7,301 bases of DNA from Clostridia bacterium (GTDB lineage Bacteria > Bacillota > Clostridia > Christensenellales > UBA1242): the NCBI GenBank assembly GCA_017503445.1, contig JAFVTB010000007.1:1-7301 (forward strand), read 5' to 3'. The notes below the pieces were generated by a model. That model made no database searches and was not told the DNA's origin. It saw only the letters and a list, made by a program, of their open reading frames with translations. Position numbers and translations under genes: made by a program. Of this stretch, positions 1 to 5,941 are shown in pieces (positions within the stretch are counted from its first letter, which is position 1; the number at the start of each line of letters is the position of its first letter).

Positions 1-1373
1 CGGGTGTGGATGCCGTTTGGCAAAGCGTCCACCACTTCCAAAAGCCCCGCATTTTTTGCCGCCAAAACCACCTCACGCGCACCTGCGCTTGGCTTGGCAA
101 ATTGCACATTTTCAAACACGGTTGCGCCAAAAATTTGCGCGTCGTCGCCCGCAAAAGCAATCAAGTTTGGCAAACTTGATTTTTTGATATCCACCACTTC
201 CGTGCCGCCAAATTTCAAACTTCCACTTTGTGGGCGATTAAGTCCCAATAAAAGGTCTGCAAATGCACTTTTACCATTGCCATATGCCCCCACAATTGCC
301 ACTTTTTGCCCAAATGGGATGTCAAGGTTTAAGTTTTCAAAATTTGCGCCCGTTGCAACATCTTTGTGCGCCACATTTTGGCAAACAATATCAAACTTTT
401 GCGCGGAAAACTTTTTGCGTTTGTGTTTTTTTGGCTTGTTCACAAAGTTCATAATTTTGCTGATGATTGCACTGGTGCCAATCATTTCCGCAAGTCCTTC
501 GGCAATTTGCTGGATTGGCAAAATCATGCGGCTTGCGTATGTCAGCATCGCAACCAAAACACCAACTTCAATCGCCCCCAATCCTTGCGAAAGCGTCAGC
601 CAATAAATCACCACTGTGCCAAGCCCCACAAAAAGGTCAAGGCACGGATAAAACAAATGCTTTGAAAAATGATATTTCACGCGCAGCTTGTGATATGTTT
701 TGTCCACGCGGGCATAGTGTTTCAGGTATGAAAAATCATCGTTGTATGCCAAATATGTGTCAATGTGGTCAAGGTTTTGCAAAATCAAACTGTTGCGGTG
801 AAGTTCGAAATGCTTAAACGCTTTGCCAATGCGATATGTTTTATGGCTGTGTAAAACTGCAAACAAAATTGCCAAACTGTATATCCCCAAAAGCACCAGC
901 GCAAAGCCCGCGTTCAGCACCAAAAGATAAACAAATATAATTGCCACCCGCGTAAAACCAATGGCCGTGTCGGCAATGTTTTTGGAAAGGAAGTTGCCAA
1001 TTGAATATATGAAAATGTTTGCCCGAAAAACCATATCGCCGCTGCGGCGTTGCACAAAAAATTGATAAGGTTGTTTCATCAGTTTTTCAAAAAAATCATT
1101 TCTGATTTCTTTTGCCACGCCAAAGCCAATTTTGTTTGAAATGATGTAAAGAAAACACCGCGCAAACATATCCAAAACCAGCATAACCGCCAGGGCAACC
1201 AGCACCTCCCATATCGCGCTTTCATTTTGATTGATAGCGGCTTGGCCAACAATAAGCCCTTGCAAAAATGGCACAAATTCTGCCGCCAATCCCGCCAAAA
1301 GCACAAGAAGAATTGTGACAAAAACCCAACTTTTGTATGCCCAAAGATAAGACAAAAAACTTTTGGTTTTCAT
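1..1373 (-). CDS. ABC exporter half-transporter (membrane + ATPase domains), C-terminus cut by window edge
   Basis: The gene starts at ATG 1373 and stays open to the left edge, giving 457 visible residues. Hydrophobic segments lie at about residues 15-42, 55-78, 135-175 and 245-290, as in a six-helix type IV exporter domain. Residues 104-117 (FF.QRRSGDMVFR) match the conserved coupling stretch after helix 2 of this family. The ATPase domain begins near 325 and has an intact Walker A, GAYGNGKS, at 362-369. At the Q-loop position the usual Gln is Asp410 (AGDDAQIF). The last visible residues (LLEVVDALPNGIHT) are what normally precedes the signature motif, so signature, Walker B and H-loop lie outside the window. 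The ATG overlaps the stop of the upstream ABC gene (ATGA, 1370-1373), which implies translational coupling and a heterodimer. Family knowledge: ATP-driven efflux of lipids, peptides or drugs; the substrate cannot be read from sequence. Confidence 0.93.
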   Translation of the reverse strand, partial: MKTKSFLSYLWAYKSWVFVTILLVLLAGLAAEFVPFLQGLIVGQAAINQNESAIWEVLVALAVMLVLDMFARCFLYIISNKIGFGVAKEIRNDFFEKLMKQPYQFFVQRRSGDMVFRANIFIYSIGNFLSKNIADTAIGFTRVAIIFVYLLVLNAGFALVLLGIYSLAILFAVLHSHKTYRIGKAFKHFELHRNSLILQNLDHIDTYLAYNDDFSYLKHYARVDKTYHKLRVKYHFSKHLFYPCLDLFVGLGTVVIYWLTLSQGLGAIEVGVLVAMLTYASRMILPIQQIAEGLAEMIGTSAIISKIMNFVNKPKKHKRKKFSAQKFDIVCQNVAHKDVATGANFENLNLDIPFGQKVAIVGAYGNGKSAFADLLLGLNRPQSGSLKFGGTEVVDIKKSSLPNLIAFAGDDAQIFGATVFENVQFAKPSAGAREVVLAAKNAGLLEVVDALPNGIHT

Positions 1374-3049
1374 TTGTCGCCTCCAATTTCCACAATGTGT
1401 TCAAACATGGCTTTCAAACTGTCATCTTCCGCCAAAAAAATGATGGTTTTATGGGCATAAATTTCTTTCAATTTTTTCAAAAGCGCTTTGCCTTCGCGCG
1501 CAGAAAATTTGTTGAACGCGTTGTCAAGCAAAAGCACCGGCGCGCCGCGATAAACCGCCCTTGCAAGTGCAATTCTTTGCCGCAGTTGTGCAGGCAAATT
1601 TTTGCCGCTTTCCGCCAAAAAGTGGTTTTCTTTATCCCCAAAACTTTCCACCAGGTTTTGAAGGTCACAAAGTTCAATTGCGTGGGCAAATTTTTTCATG
1701 TTTGGCTTTTCAAACATGGTGATGTTGTCCAAAATTGTGCCTTCAAAAATCGCGGGTTCTTGCGCCACATAAGAAAACCCTTTGCGCAGTGATGAAATGT
1801 CATAAATTTGGCATGGGTTTTGATGATATAAAATTGTGCCGCTTGTGTTTGGCACAAGGCGCAAAAACATTTTTGCAAGGGCCTGTTTTGCTTGGTCATT
1901 TTCAATCAAAATCATTGTGTGCGTGCCATATGGGATTGTGAAATTAAGCCCGCCAAAAACCCTTTGTTTGCCCATGTTCAAGCCAACATTTTGAAATTCG
2001 ATGTCAAACTTTGGTGCAAGGGTTGCAGCATTTATTTTGATGGAACTTGGTGCATCCAAAAATTGCCCAAGCCGGCGTGCGCTGACGCTTGCGGCGCGGT
2101 GGTCATAAAGCGCATACATAAAGTTCACCGCCGCATCAAAAATGATGATTGCATATGCCATAATCAGCACAAAATATCCCACTGTGATCAGCTCGTTAAA
2201 GCATGCATATGCCCCAAGCCCAACCGCCGTGGCAATCCCACCCACGCGCAAAAGGTTCAGCCAAATTTTGCGATGGTTGATTGCGGATTGGCTTTTAATC
2301 ACTGCGTTTGTGTGGCTTTGGTTAAGCGCGCCATATTTTTTTGTTGCCCAATTTTCACTGCCAAAAATTTTGATTTCGCGGATGTTTTTTATCATCTCTT
2401 CGCTTTTGCCAAACATATCACTTTTGCGGCTGCGCGCTTCGCTGAAAAGTGACACAAGTTTTTTCTTAAGCGCAAAGCCCACAATCAAGATTGCGGGCAG
2501 AAAAACAAACATCGCAAGGGCAATTTGCGCTTGGATAAAAAAGCACAAAATCATTGCCAAAATCACGCGCGCGGCGTTTTCAATCATCTTTGGTTTGTGG
2601 GAATAAATGGCTTCGGCAAAATCGGTGATGTCGCTTGTTAAATTAAAAAATGTTTTTTGCGGCGCGGGCGCAAAATCGGTGAATGAAAGTTTCTTAAAGC
2701 AACTTTTCCTGAGGGCGCTTCTTGCGCGCGATGCGTGGGTGAAAAAGCATTGGTTTGCCCCAAATGTGCAAGCGCTTTTAAGCATCGCCACCAGCACAAA
2801 TGCAATGGAAAGAATCAGCACAAGTGTGCCAATTTCTGGCGCGCCAAAATGGGAAATAAAGTATGTCCAAATGATGCCAAAATTTGCGTTTGTTGTGCCA
2901 GAAGATGAATAAACCGTGTCAATAAAAAGTTGCGTGATTTGCGCCAAAAGCAGCATCATCACAACCGATAAAACAACAAACACAACGCCCCAAATTTTGA
3001 ACTTTTTGTGGGGCGCGGTGAACGTTTTGAAAATCTTGTTTTGCTTCAT
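1370..3049 (-). CDS. ABC exporter half-transporter with degenerate, probably inactive ATPase domain
   Basis: This 559-residue protein has the usual exporter length and order: hydrophobic helices at about 19-40, 75-95, 155-190 and 255-305, then an ATPase domain from about 340. The fold is recognisable but the catalytic motifs are decayed. The Walker A position reads IENDQAKQ (382-389), keeping only Lys388. The signature LSGGQ is LPAQL (485-489), still followed by RQRIALARA. Walker B keeps LLLD (Asp509), but the catalytic Glu is Asn510. The H-loop His is Glu541 (FLAEDD). Gln430 of the Q-loop is kept. The frame is intact, so this is a maintained protein rather than a pseudogene. It is the first gene of a pair, with its TGA overlapping the next ATG. 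No SD precedes ATG 3049, and an extended -10 sits 7 bases upstream. No other in-frame start exists before Met31. A heterodimeric exporter with the next gene is inferred; the substrate is unknown. Confidence 0.93.
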   Translation of the reverse strand: MKQNKIFKTFTAPHKKFKIWGVVFVVLSVVMMLLLAQITQLFIDTVYSSSGTTNANFGIIWTYFISHFGAPEIGTLVLILSIAFVLVAMLKSACTFGANQCFFTHASRARSALRKSCFKKLSFTDFAPAPQKTFFNLTSDITDFAEAIYSHKPKMIENAARVILAMILCFFIQAQIALAMFVFLPAILIVGFALKKKLVSLFSEARSRKSDMFGKSEEMIKNIREIKIFGSENWATKKYGALNQSHTNAVIKSQSAINHRKIWLNLLRVGGIATAVGLGAYACFNELITVGYFVLIMAYAIIIFDAAVNFMYALYDHRAASVSARRLGQFLDAPSSIKINAATLAPKFDIEFQNVGLNMGKQRVFGGLNFTIPYGTHTMILIENDQAKQALAKMFLRLVPNTSGTILYHQNPCQIYDISSLRKGFSYVAQEPAIFEGTILDNITMFEKPNMKKFAHAIELCDLQNLVESFGDKENHFLAESGKNLPAQLRQRIALARAVYRGAPVLLLDNAFNKFSAREGKALLKKLKEIYAHKTIIFLAEDDSLKAMFEHIVEIGGDK

Positions 3050-3056
3050 TGATAAT

Positions 3057-3065
3057 ATTTTATCA
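3057..3065 (-). promoter_or_regulatory. Extended -10 promoter element of the ABC gene pair
   Basis: On the minus strand the sequence TGATAAAAT (TGN plus TAAAAT) ends 7 bases before the ATG at 3049. This is the spacing expected between a -10 box and the first transcribed base. No convincing -35 is present (TTATTT at 17-base spacing). If this is used, the mRNA starts at or next to the start codon, which fits the absence of an SD. The call is inferred from motif and spacing only. Confidence 0.45.
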
Positions 3066-3158
3066 TATAACGCATTGAAAAATAAAATTTTTTTGGGGTG
3101 AATTTGTGGGGGCGGGAAAGCAAAGCACGAAGCAAAGCTTCGGGCTTATAAACGGGGC

Positions 3159-3194
3159 CCCCAAAAATGCCCAGCGAAAGCGGGATTTTTGGGG
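3159..3194. repeat. Long inverted repeat capped by a GAAA tetraloop
   Basis: CCCCAAAAAT (3159-3168) pairs perfectly with ATTTTTGGGG (3185-3194). Inside, after a bulged G, CCC pairs with GGG, and then GC-GAAA-GC closes the hairpin with a GNRA-type loop. Neither strand has a T-run directly after the stem, so it is not a classical intrinsic terminator. It lies 80-115 bases past the PBP2 stop on that gene's strand and may act as an mRNA 3' structure. Confidence 0.6.
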
Positions 3195-3273
3195 AGCGAA
3201 GCAAGCCAACCGCCACTCGCCGCTTTTGCAACAAGCAAAACAAGCAGGCAAGTTATGCTTGCAGAGCCGTGGA

Positions 3274-5187
3274 TTACCCCAGCCCAATCAAAACGGTGTC
3301 GGTTTCAAAAATTTCAATGCTTGGCGCGGGGAATTGCGTTGTCACATTTGCCCCATCACCATCAATTTCAAAGGCAATGCCCATTTCATTTAAAACCCCA
3401 ATCGCCTTTGCAAGTGGCATACCCAAAAGTGCAGGCATTTCAAGGGTTTTTGGCGCGTTTTGAAGCGCCTTTTCATCATCGGGAAGTATGCCAAACAAAT
3501 CAAACATTTCCGAAAATATAACCTTTGCATAAGGGCTTGCCACAATGCTGCCGTAATATGCCCCTGCCATTGGCTCATCAACCGAAATCAAAAGAATATA
3601 TGCGGGGTCATTCACGGGATATGTGCCAACGAAAGAAGAGATATATTTGTTGTGCGAAACCCCGCCATTTTCATATTTTTGCGTTGTGCCTGTTTTGCCC
3701 CCAACTGCATATCCCGGCACAAAAGTGAACTTGCCCGTTTGCATACTCACCGTCAGATCCAGCATATCACACAAAATTTTGCTTGTGTTTGCACTCACCA
3801 CTTGTCGACGAACTTGCGCGGCATTTTCAAGCATCACTTCGCCATTTGTGGCGGTGATGTTTTTCACAAGATATGGCTTCACAAGGTTGCCCCCATTAAC
3901 CGCCGCGGCAACCCCAACAATTTGCTGGATTGGCGTAACGGCCACCGCTTGCCCAAAGCCCATACGCGCAAGGTCAACAATTTTCACTGCGCTTTTGTTC
4001 ATCAAAATGCCGCTGCTTTCGCCCGCAATTTCAATGCCTGTTGGCGCGCCATATCCAAAGCGGGCAAGATAATCATAAAATGTGTCCAGCCCAATGCGCT
4101 GGGCAAGTGCGGTGAACACGCAGTTGCAACTGTTGGCAAGGCCTTCCGCAAGCGTTTGGCTGCCATGCCCGATTGATTTCCAACACTTGATTTTTTCGCC
4201 GTCCACAATGGCATATCCGGGGCAAAAAAAGTGGTCAGAAAGTTTTGCCACGCCCGTTTCAAGCGCGATTGCCATGGTGATGATTTTAAATGTGCTGCCG
4301 GGTTCATAAACATCAACAACCATTTGGTTTTTCACCGTTGCCATAAGCATCTCTACATCATCGCGCGGCACGTTGTTCAGGTCAAAACTTGGTTTTGTGC
4401 TCATCGCCAAAATCTCGCCCGTTTTGGCGTTCATAAGTATGCCGCTTGCGCTTTTGGCCTTTTGCTCAACCATTATTTTTTCAAGTTGCTTTTCCACAAT
4501 TTGTTGCAGCGCCACATTGATCGTCAGCGCCAAATTATTTCCCGCCGTTGCGGGGATAAAGGTGTCCAGCGTGTTTTCAAGGGTTGTGCCCGTCAGGTCG
4601 CTTTGCACCAGCGCCCACCCATTTTTGCCTTTAAGTTTTTCGTCATAAAAAAGTTCAAGCCCCGCTTGGCCTTGATTATCGCTTGTGGTAAAGCCCAAAA
4701 CTTGCGTCAGCAGGTTGCCAAACGGATAATGCCGCGCGCAGTTTTCCGTAAGATAAACGCCGCTTATCATCTTTTTTGTGATTGCCACCGCCTGCTCTTG
4801 GTTTACATTTGTGGCAATCAAAACTTCCGACACCCCTTTGTTTGAAACTTTGTCAATCAGCGCGCCAAATTTTGTGTTTAAGATGCCCGAAAGTGTTTCC
4901 GCCACCGCGCTTGGGTTTTTAATTTCCCGCCCGCGCGTGTAAAGGTTATATGTGCTTTCACTGATTGCCAATTTGGTGCCGTTGCAATCCAAAATTTCAC
5001 CCCGCTGGGCATAAATTGGCAGACTGCGCGTCCATTGGTCTTCGGCCAGTTGTTGCAGGTGTCCGCCATTTACAACCTGAATAAAAAACAGCCGCATCAC
5101 CAGCGCAAACATCACCACCGCCACCACAATCACCAGCGCACTTATCCGCCGTCTCAGCGAAAAAAGCGAAAACCCCTTGCTGCTCAA
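3274..5187 (-). CDS. Class B penicillin-binding protein (PBP2/FtsI/SpoVD family) with C-terminal PASTA domain
   Basis: This is a D,D-transpeptidase that cross-links peptidoglycan on the outer face of the membrane; family members act in septation or, as SpoVD, in the spore cortex. The 637 residues show a short cytoplasmic start rich in Arg, one membrane anchor (about 15-37), the N-terminal PBP dimerisation region with RGEILDCNG (62-70), and the transpeptidase domain. The active-site motifs are complete: STFK (298-301, nucleophile Ser298), SCN (353-355) and KTG (498-500). A single PASTA domain fills about 582-637. The start is TTG at 5187, preceded by the SD-like AAAGGGGG (5192-5199); an in-frame stop lies at 5209-5211 and no ATG comes between. 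None of the usual division-cluster neighbours (mraW, ftsL, mraY, murE) is in the window. The family is certain; FtsI versus SpoVD cannot be decided here. Confidence 0.96.
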   Translation of the reverse strand: MSSKGFSLFSLRRRISALVIVVAVVMFALVMRLFFIQVVNGGHLQQLAEDQWTRSLPIYAQRGEILDCNGTKLAISESTYNLYTRGREIKNPSAVAETLSGILNTKFGALIDKVSNKGVSEVLIATNVNQEQAVAITKKMISGVYLTENCARHYPFGNLLTQVLGFTTSDNQGQAGLELFYDEKLKGKNGWALVQSDLTGTTLENTLDTFIPATAGNNLALTINVALQQIVEKQLEKIMVEQKAKSASGILMNAKTGEILAMSTKPSFDLNNVPRDDVEMLMATVKNQMVVDVYEPGSTFKIITMAIALETGVAKLSDHFFCPGYAIVDGEKIKCWKSIGHGSQTLAEGLANSCNCVFTALAQRIGLDTFYDYLARFGYGAPTGIEIAGESSGILMNKSAVKIVDLARMGFGQAVAVTPIQQIVGVAAAVNGGNLVKPYLVKNITATNGEVMLENAAQVRRQVVSANTSKILCDMLDLTVSMQTGKFTFVPGYAVGGKTGTTQKYENGGVSHNKYISSFVGTYPVNDPAYILLISVDEPMAGAYYGSIVASPYAKVIFSEMFDLFGILPDDEKALQNAPKTLEMPALLGMPLAKAIGVLNEMGIAFEIDGDGANVTTQFPAPSIEIFETDTVLIGLG

Positions 5188-5191
5188 ACCG

Positions 5192-5199
5192 CCCCCTTT
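5192..5199 (-). promoter_or_regulatory. SD sequence that fixes the TTG start of the PBP2 gene
   Basis: On the minus strand AAAGGGGG stands four bases (CGGT) before TTG 5187. It is the only purine-rich SD-like stretch between the in-frame stop at 5211-5209 and the first membrane helix, and it supports the non-ATG start. Confidence 0.6.
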
Positions 5200-5253
5200 A
5201 TGGGTATTTTATTGGCGACTCTGTGATATTATGAAGGAAAGGTGCGAATTTGA

Positions 5254-5281
5254 TTGACTTTTTACGTGAAATGGTTATACT
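5254..5281 (+). promoter_or_regulatory. SigA-type promoter of the SecB-like gene
   Basis: TTGACT (5254-5259) and TATACT (5276-5281) are separated by 16 bases, a good housekeeping match. Transcription would start near 5288, leaving a leader of roughly 16 bases that holds the SD AGGAG (5290-5294), nine bases before ATG 5304. The very short leader leaves little room for other control elements. Confidence 0.65.
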
Positions 5282-5303
5282 TGTGGTATAGGAGATTTAA
5301 TAT

Positions 5304-5741
5304 ATGGAACAAATAACACCACAAATGTTTAATGGCAGAACAGATGCCCGCCTTGTTGGCATACACTATGAAGTTTTGCCTATGGCTGTAAACCAAAACT
5401 TGAACATCACAAACCAAGATGAAATCGTGATTTCACGCGTTGATGATCGCGGCCTTTCTTTGGAAGTGACAAGAAAACTTGTTGTCACACCACGCAGTTT
5501 GTTTGAAGTGAAGGCAACTTGCTTCCTTCGCCGCAGCATTGGGGACAACGTGCAAAATATCCCAAGTTTGAAGGATATCGACATCAAGGCATTTGTTGAA
5601 AAATATAAGGCCGAACTCACCAACATTGGCTTCATCAACCTTTCACACATTTTGGCAAACATCACATCATCTTTTGGTGGCACACCGATTTTGACACCAC
5701 CTGCACCAACACAAACCGCGGTTGTTTCAATCAAGCAATAA
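5304..5741 (+). CDS. SecB-like small protein, function unproven
   Basis: The product is 145 residues, with no signal peptide or membrane helix, so probably cytoplasmic. The middle (about 20-80) alternates polar and hydrophobic residues as in beta strands (LSLEVTRKLVV, SLFEVKATCFLRRSI). The end (about 108-133) is a helix followed by SSFGGTPILTPP. This resembles the last helix and glycine/proline-rich loop of the SecB fold (IS.LT..GGFPPL.L.P). SecB proteins are tetrameric chaperones that keep clients unfolded for export; SecB-like relatives also occur in toxin-antitoxin-chaperone systems and in Gram-positive bacteria. The match is from memory of the fold pattern, not a search. The gene stands alone, divergent from PBP2, with its own promoter and SD AGGAG; no toxin-antitoxin pair adjoins it. 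An unrelated beta-rich protein remains possible. Confidence is high that it is a gene and moderate for the fold. Confidence 0.85.
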   Translation: MEQITPQMFNGRTDARLVGIHYEVLPMAVNQNLNITNQDEIVISRVDDRGLSLEVTRKLVVTPRSLFEVKATCFLRRSIGDNVQNIPSLKDIDIKAFVEKYKAELTNIGFINLSHILANITSSFGGTPILTPPAPTQTAVVSIKQ

Positions 5742-5750
5742 TTTGCCCCC

Positions 5751-5779
5751 TTGAAATGTGCAAAAATTTGTGATATAAT
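5751..5779 (+). promoter_or_regulatory. Strong extended -10 promoter for tRNA-Leu (and possibly mscL)
   Basis: TTGAAA (5751-5756), a 17-base spacer, and consensus TATAAT (5774-5779) preceded by TGA, so the -10 is also extended. This is the best promoter in the window. The start would fall near 5786, about 20 bases before the mature tRNA. Confidence 0.85.
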
Positions 5780-5780
5780 G

Positions 5781-5801
5781 GCCAAAGCATTTTGCTTTGG
5801 C
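5781..5801 (+). repeat. Perfect 9-bp palindrome over the tRNA transcription start
   Basis: GCCAAAGCA and TGCTTTGGC are exact inverted copies around a TTT spacer. The element begins two bases after the -10 box and covers the predicted start point. It may be the terminator or 3' structure of the preceding SecB-like gene, an operator, or a leader hairpin of the tRNA precursor. No T-run follows (TTTATG), so termination would be weak. Confidence 0.6.
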
Positions 5802-5806
5802 TTTAT

Positions 5807-5893
5807 GCAGATGTGGCGGAATTGGCAGACGCGCAAGATTCAGGTTCTTGTGGGCGAAAGTTCATGCAGGTTCAACTCCTGTCATCTGCACCA
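5807..5893 (+). tRNA. tRNA-Leu (anticodon CAG)
   Basis: The cloverleaf is complete. The acceptor GCAGATG/CATCTGC is followed by discriminator A and an encoded CCA. The D-stem is GCG/CGC around GAATTGGCAGA. The anticodon stem CAAGA/TCTTG holds loop TTCAGGT with anticodon CAG at 5841-5843. A long variable arm, TGGGC-GAAA-GTTCA, is typical of class II tRNAs. The T-arm is GCAGG-TTCAACT-CCTGT, closing with one G-T pair. It decodes the leucine codon CUG. It is the only tRNA in the window, and mscL begins 48 bases after it. Confidence 0.97.
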
Positions 5894-5894
5894 G

Positions 5895-5920
5895 AAAGCC
5901 GCTTCGCACGAAGCGGCTTT
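5895..5920 (+). terminator. Hairpin after tRNA-Leu, weak or partial terminator
   Basis: AAAGCCGCTTC and GAAGCGGCTTT form a perfect 11-bp stem with loop GCAC, one base after the tRNA CCA. The following sequence is AATAATT rather than a T-run, so termination is probably incomplete. The hairpin would form the 5' end of an mscL message released by tRNA processing. Confidence 0.65.
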
Positions 5921-5928
5921 AATAATTG

Positions 5929-5936
5929 AAAGGAGG
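5929..5936 (+). promoter_or_regulatory. Full-consensus SD of mscL
   Basis: AAAGGAGG lies five bases before ATG 5942. It is the strongest ribosome site in the window and fixes the mscL start. Confidence 0.85.
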
Positions 5937-5941
5937 AACAA

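Larger units (their letters stand above)
3050..3273. other. Structured intergenic region between PBP2 and the ABC pair
   Basis: There is no supportable gene in these 224 bases. About 3098-3273 is G/C-rich and full of short inverted and near-repeated words: GGGGCCCC (3154-3161), CGAAGC-AAA-GCTTCG (3128-3142), the large hairpin at 3159-3194, and GCAAG-TTATG-CTTGC (3248-3262). The word CGAAGCAA occurs twice. The last 50 bases before the ABC gene are A/T-rich and hold its promoter. The structured part lies downstream of the PBP2 stop and could stop or protect that mRNA, or it could be a dispersed intergenic repeat. Both are inferences. Confidence 0.5.

Noticed and set aside
4..606. 200-codon plus-strand open frame inside the partial ABC gene
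   Set aside because: It is antisense to a clear Walker A-containing coding frame; its product is rich in Ser, Pro, Phe and Cys with no family resemblance.
1..700. Frequent TTGGCAAA / TTTGCCAA words, possibly an uptake or Chi-like signal
   Set aside because: They fall in coding DNA and fit the local codon habit (GGC, TTT, AAA, TTG). Without whole-genome counts and strand bias there is no case for a signal.
3106..3393. Open frames on both strands across the PBP2-ABC intergenic region
   Set aside because: They overlap the PBP2 3' end, have no SD or recognisable protein pattern, and arise from local GC-rich repeats with few stop codons.
3460..4176. Long plus-strand open frame antisense to PBP2
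   Set aside because: It is a shadow of the transpeptidase domain, with a His/Cys-rich translation typical of antisense frames.
5188..5303. Riboswitch or T-box in the PBP2/SecB-like divergent region
   Set aside because: Only promoter boxes and SDs are visible; leaders on both sides are short and no known structured element is recognisable.
5714..5723. AACCGCGGTT palindrome near the end of the SecB-like gene
   Set aside because: It is ten bases within coding sequence, with no T-run and no partner site; chance is sufficient.
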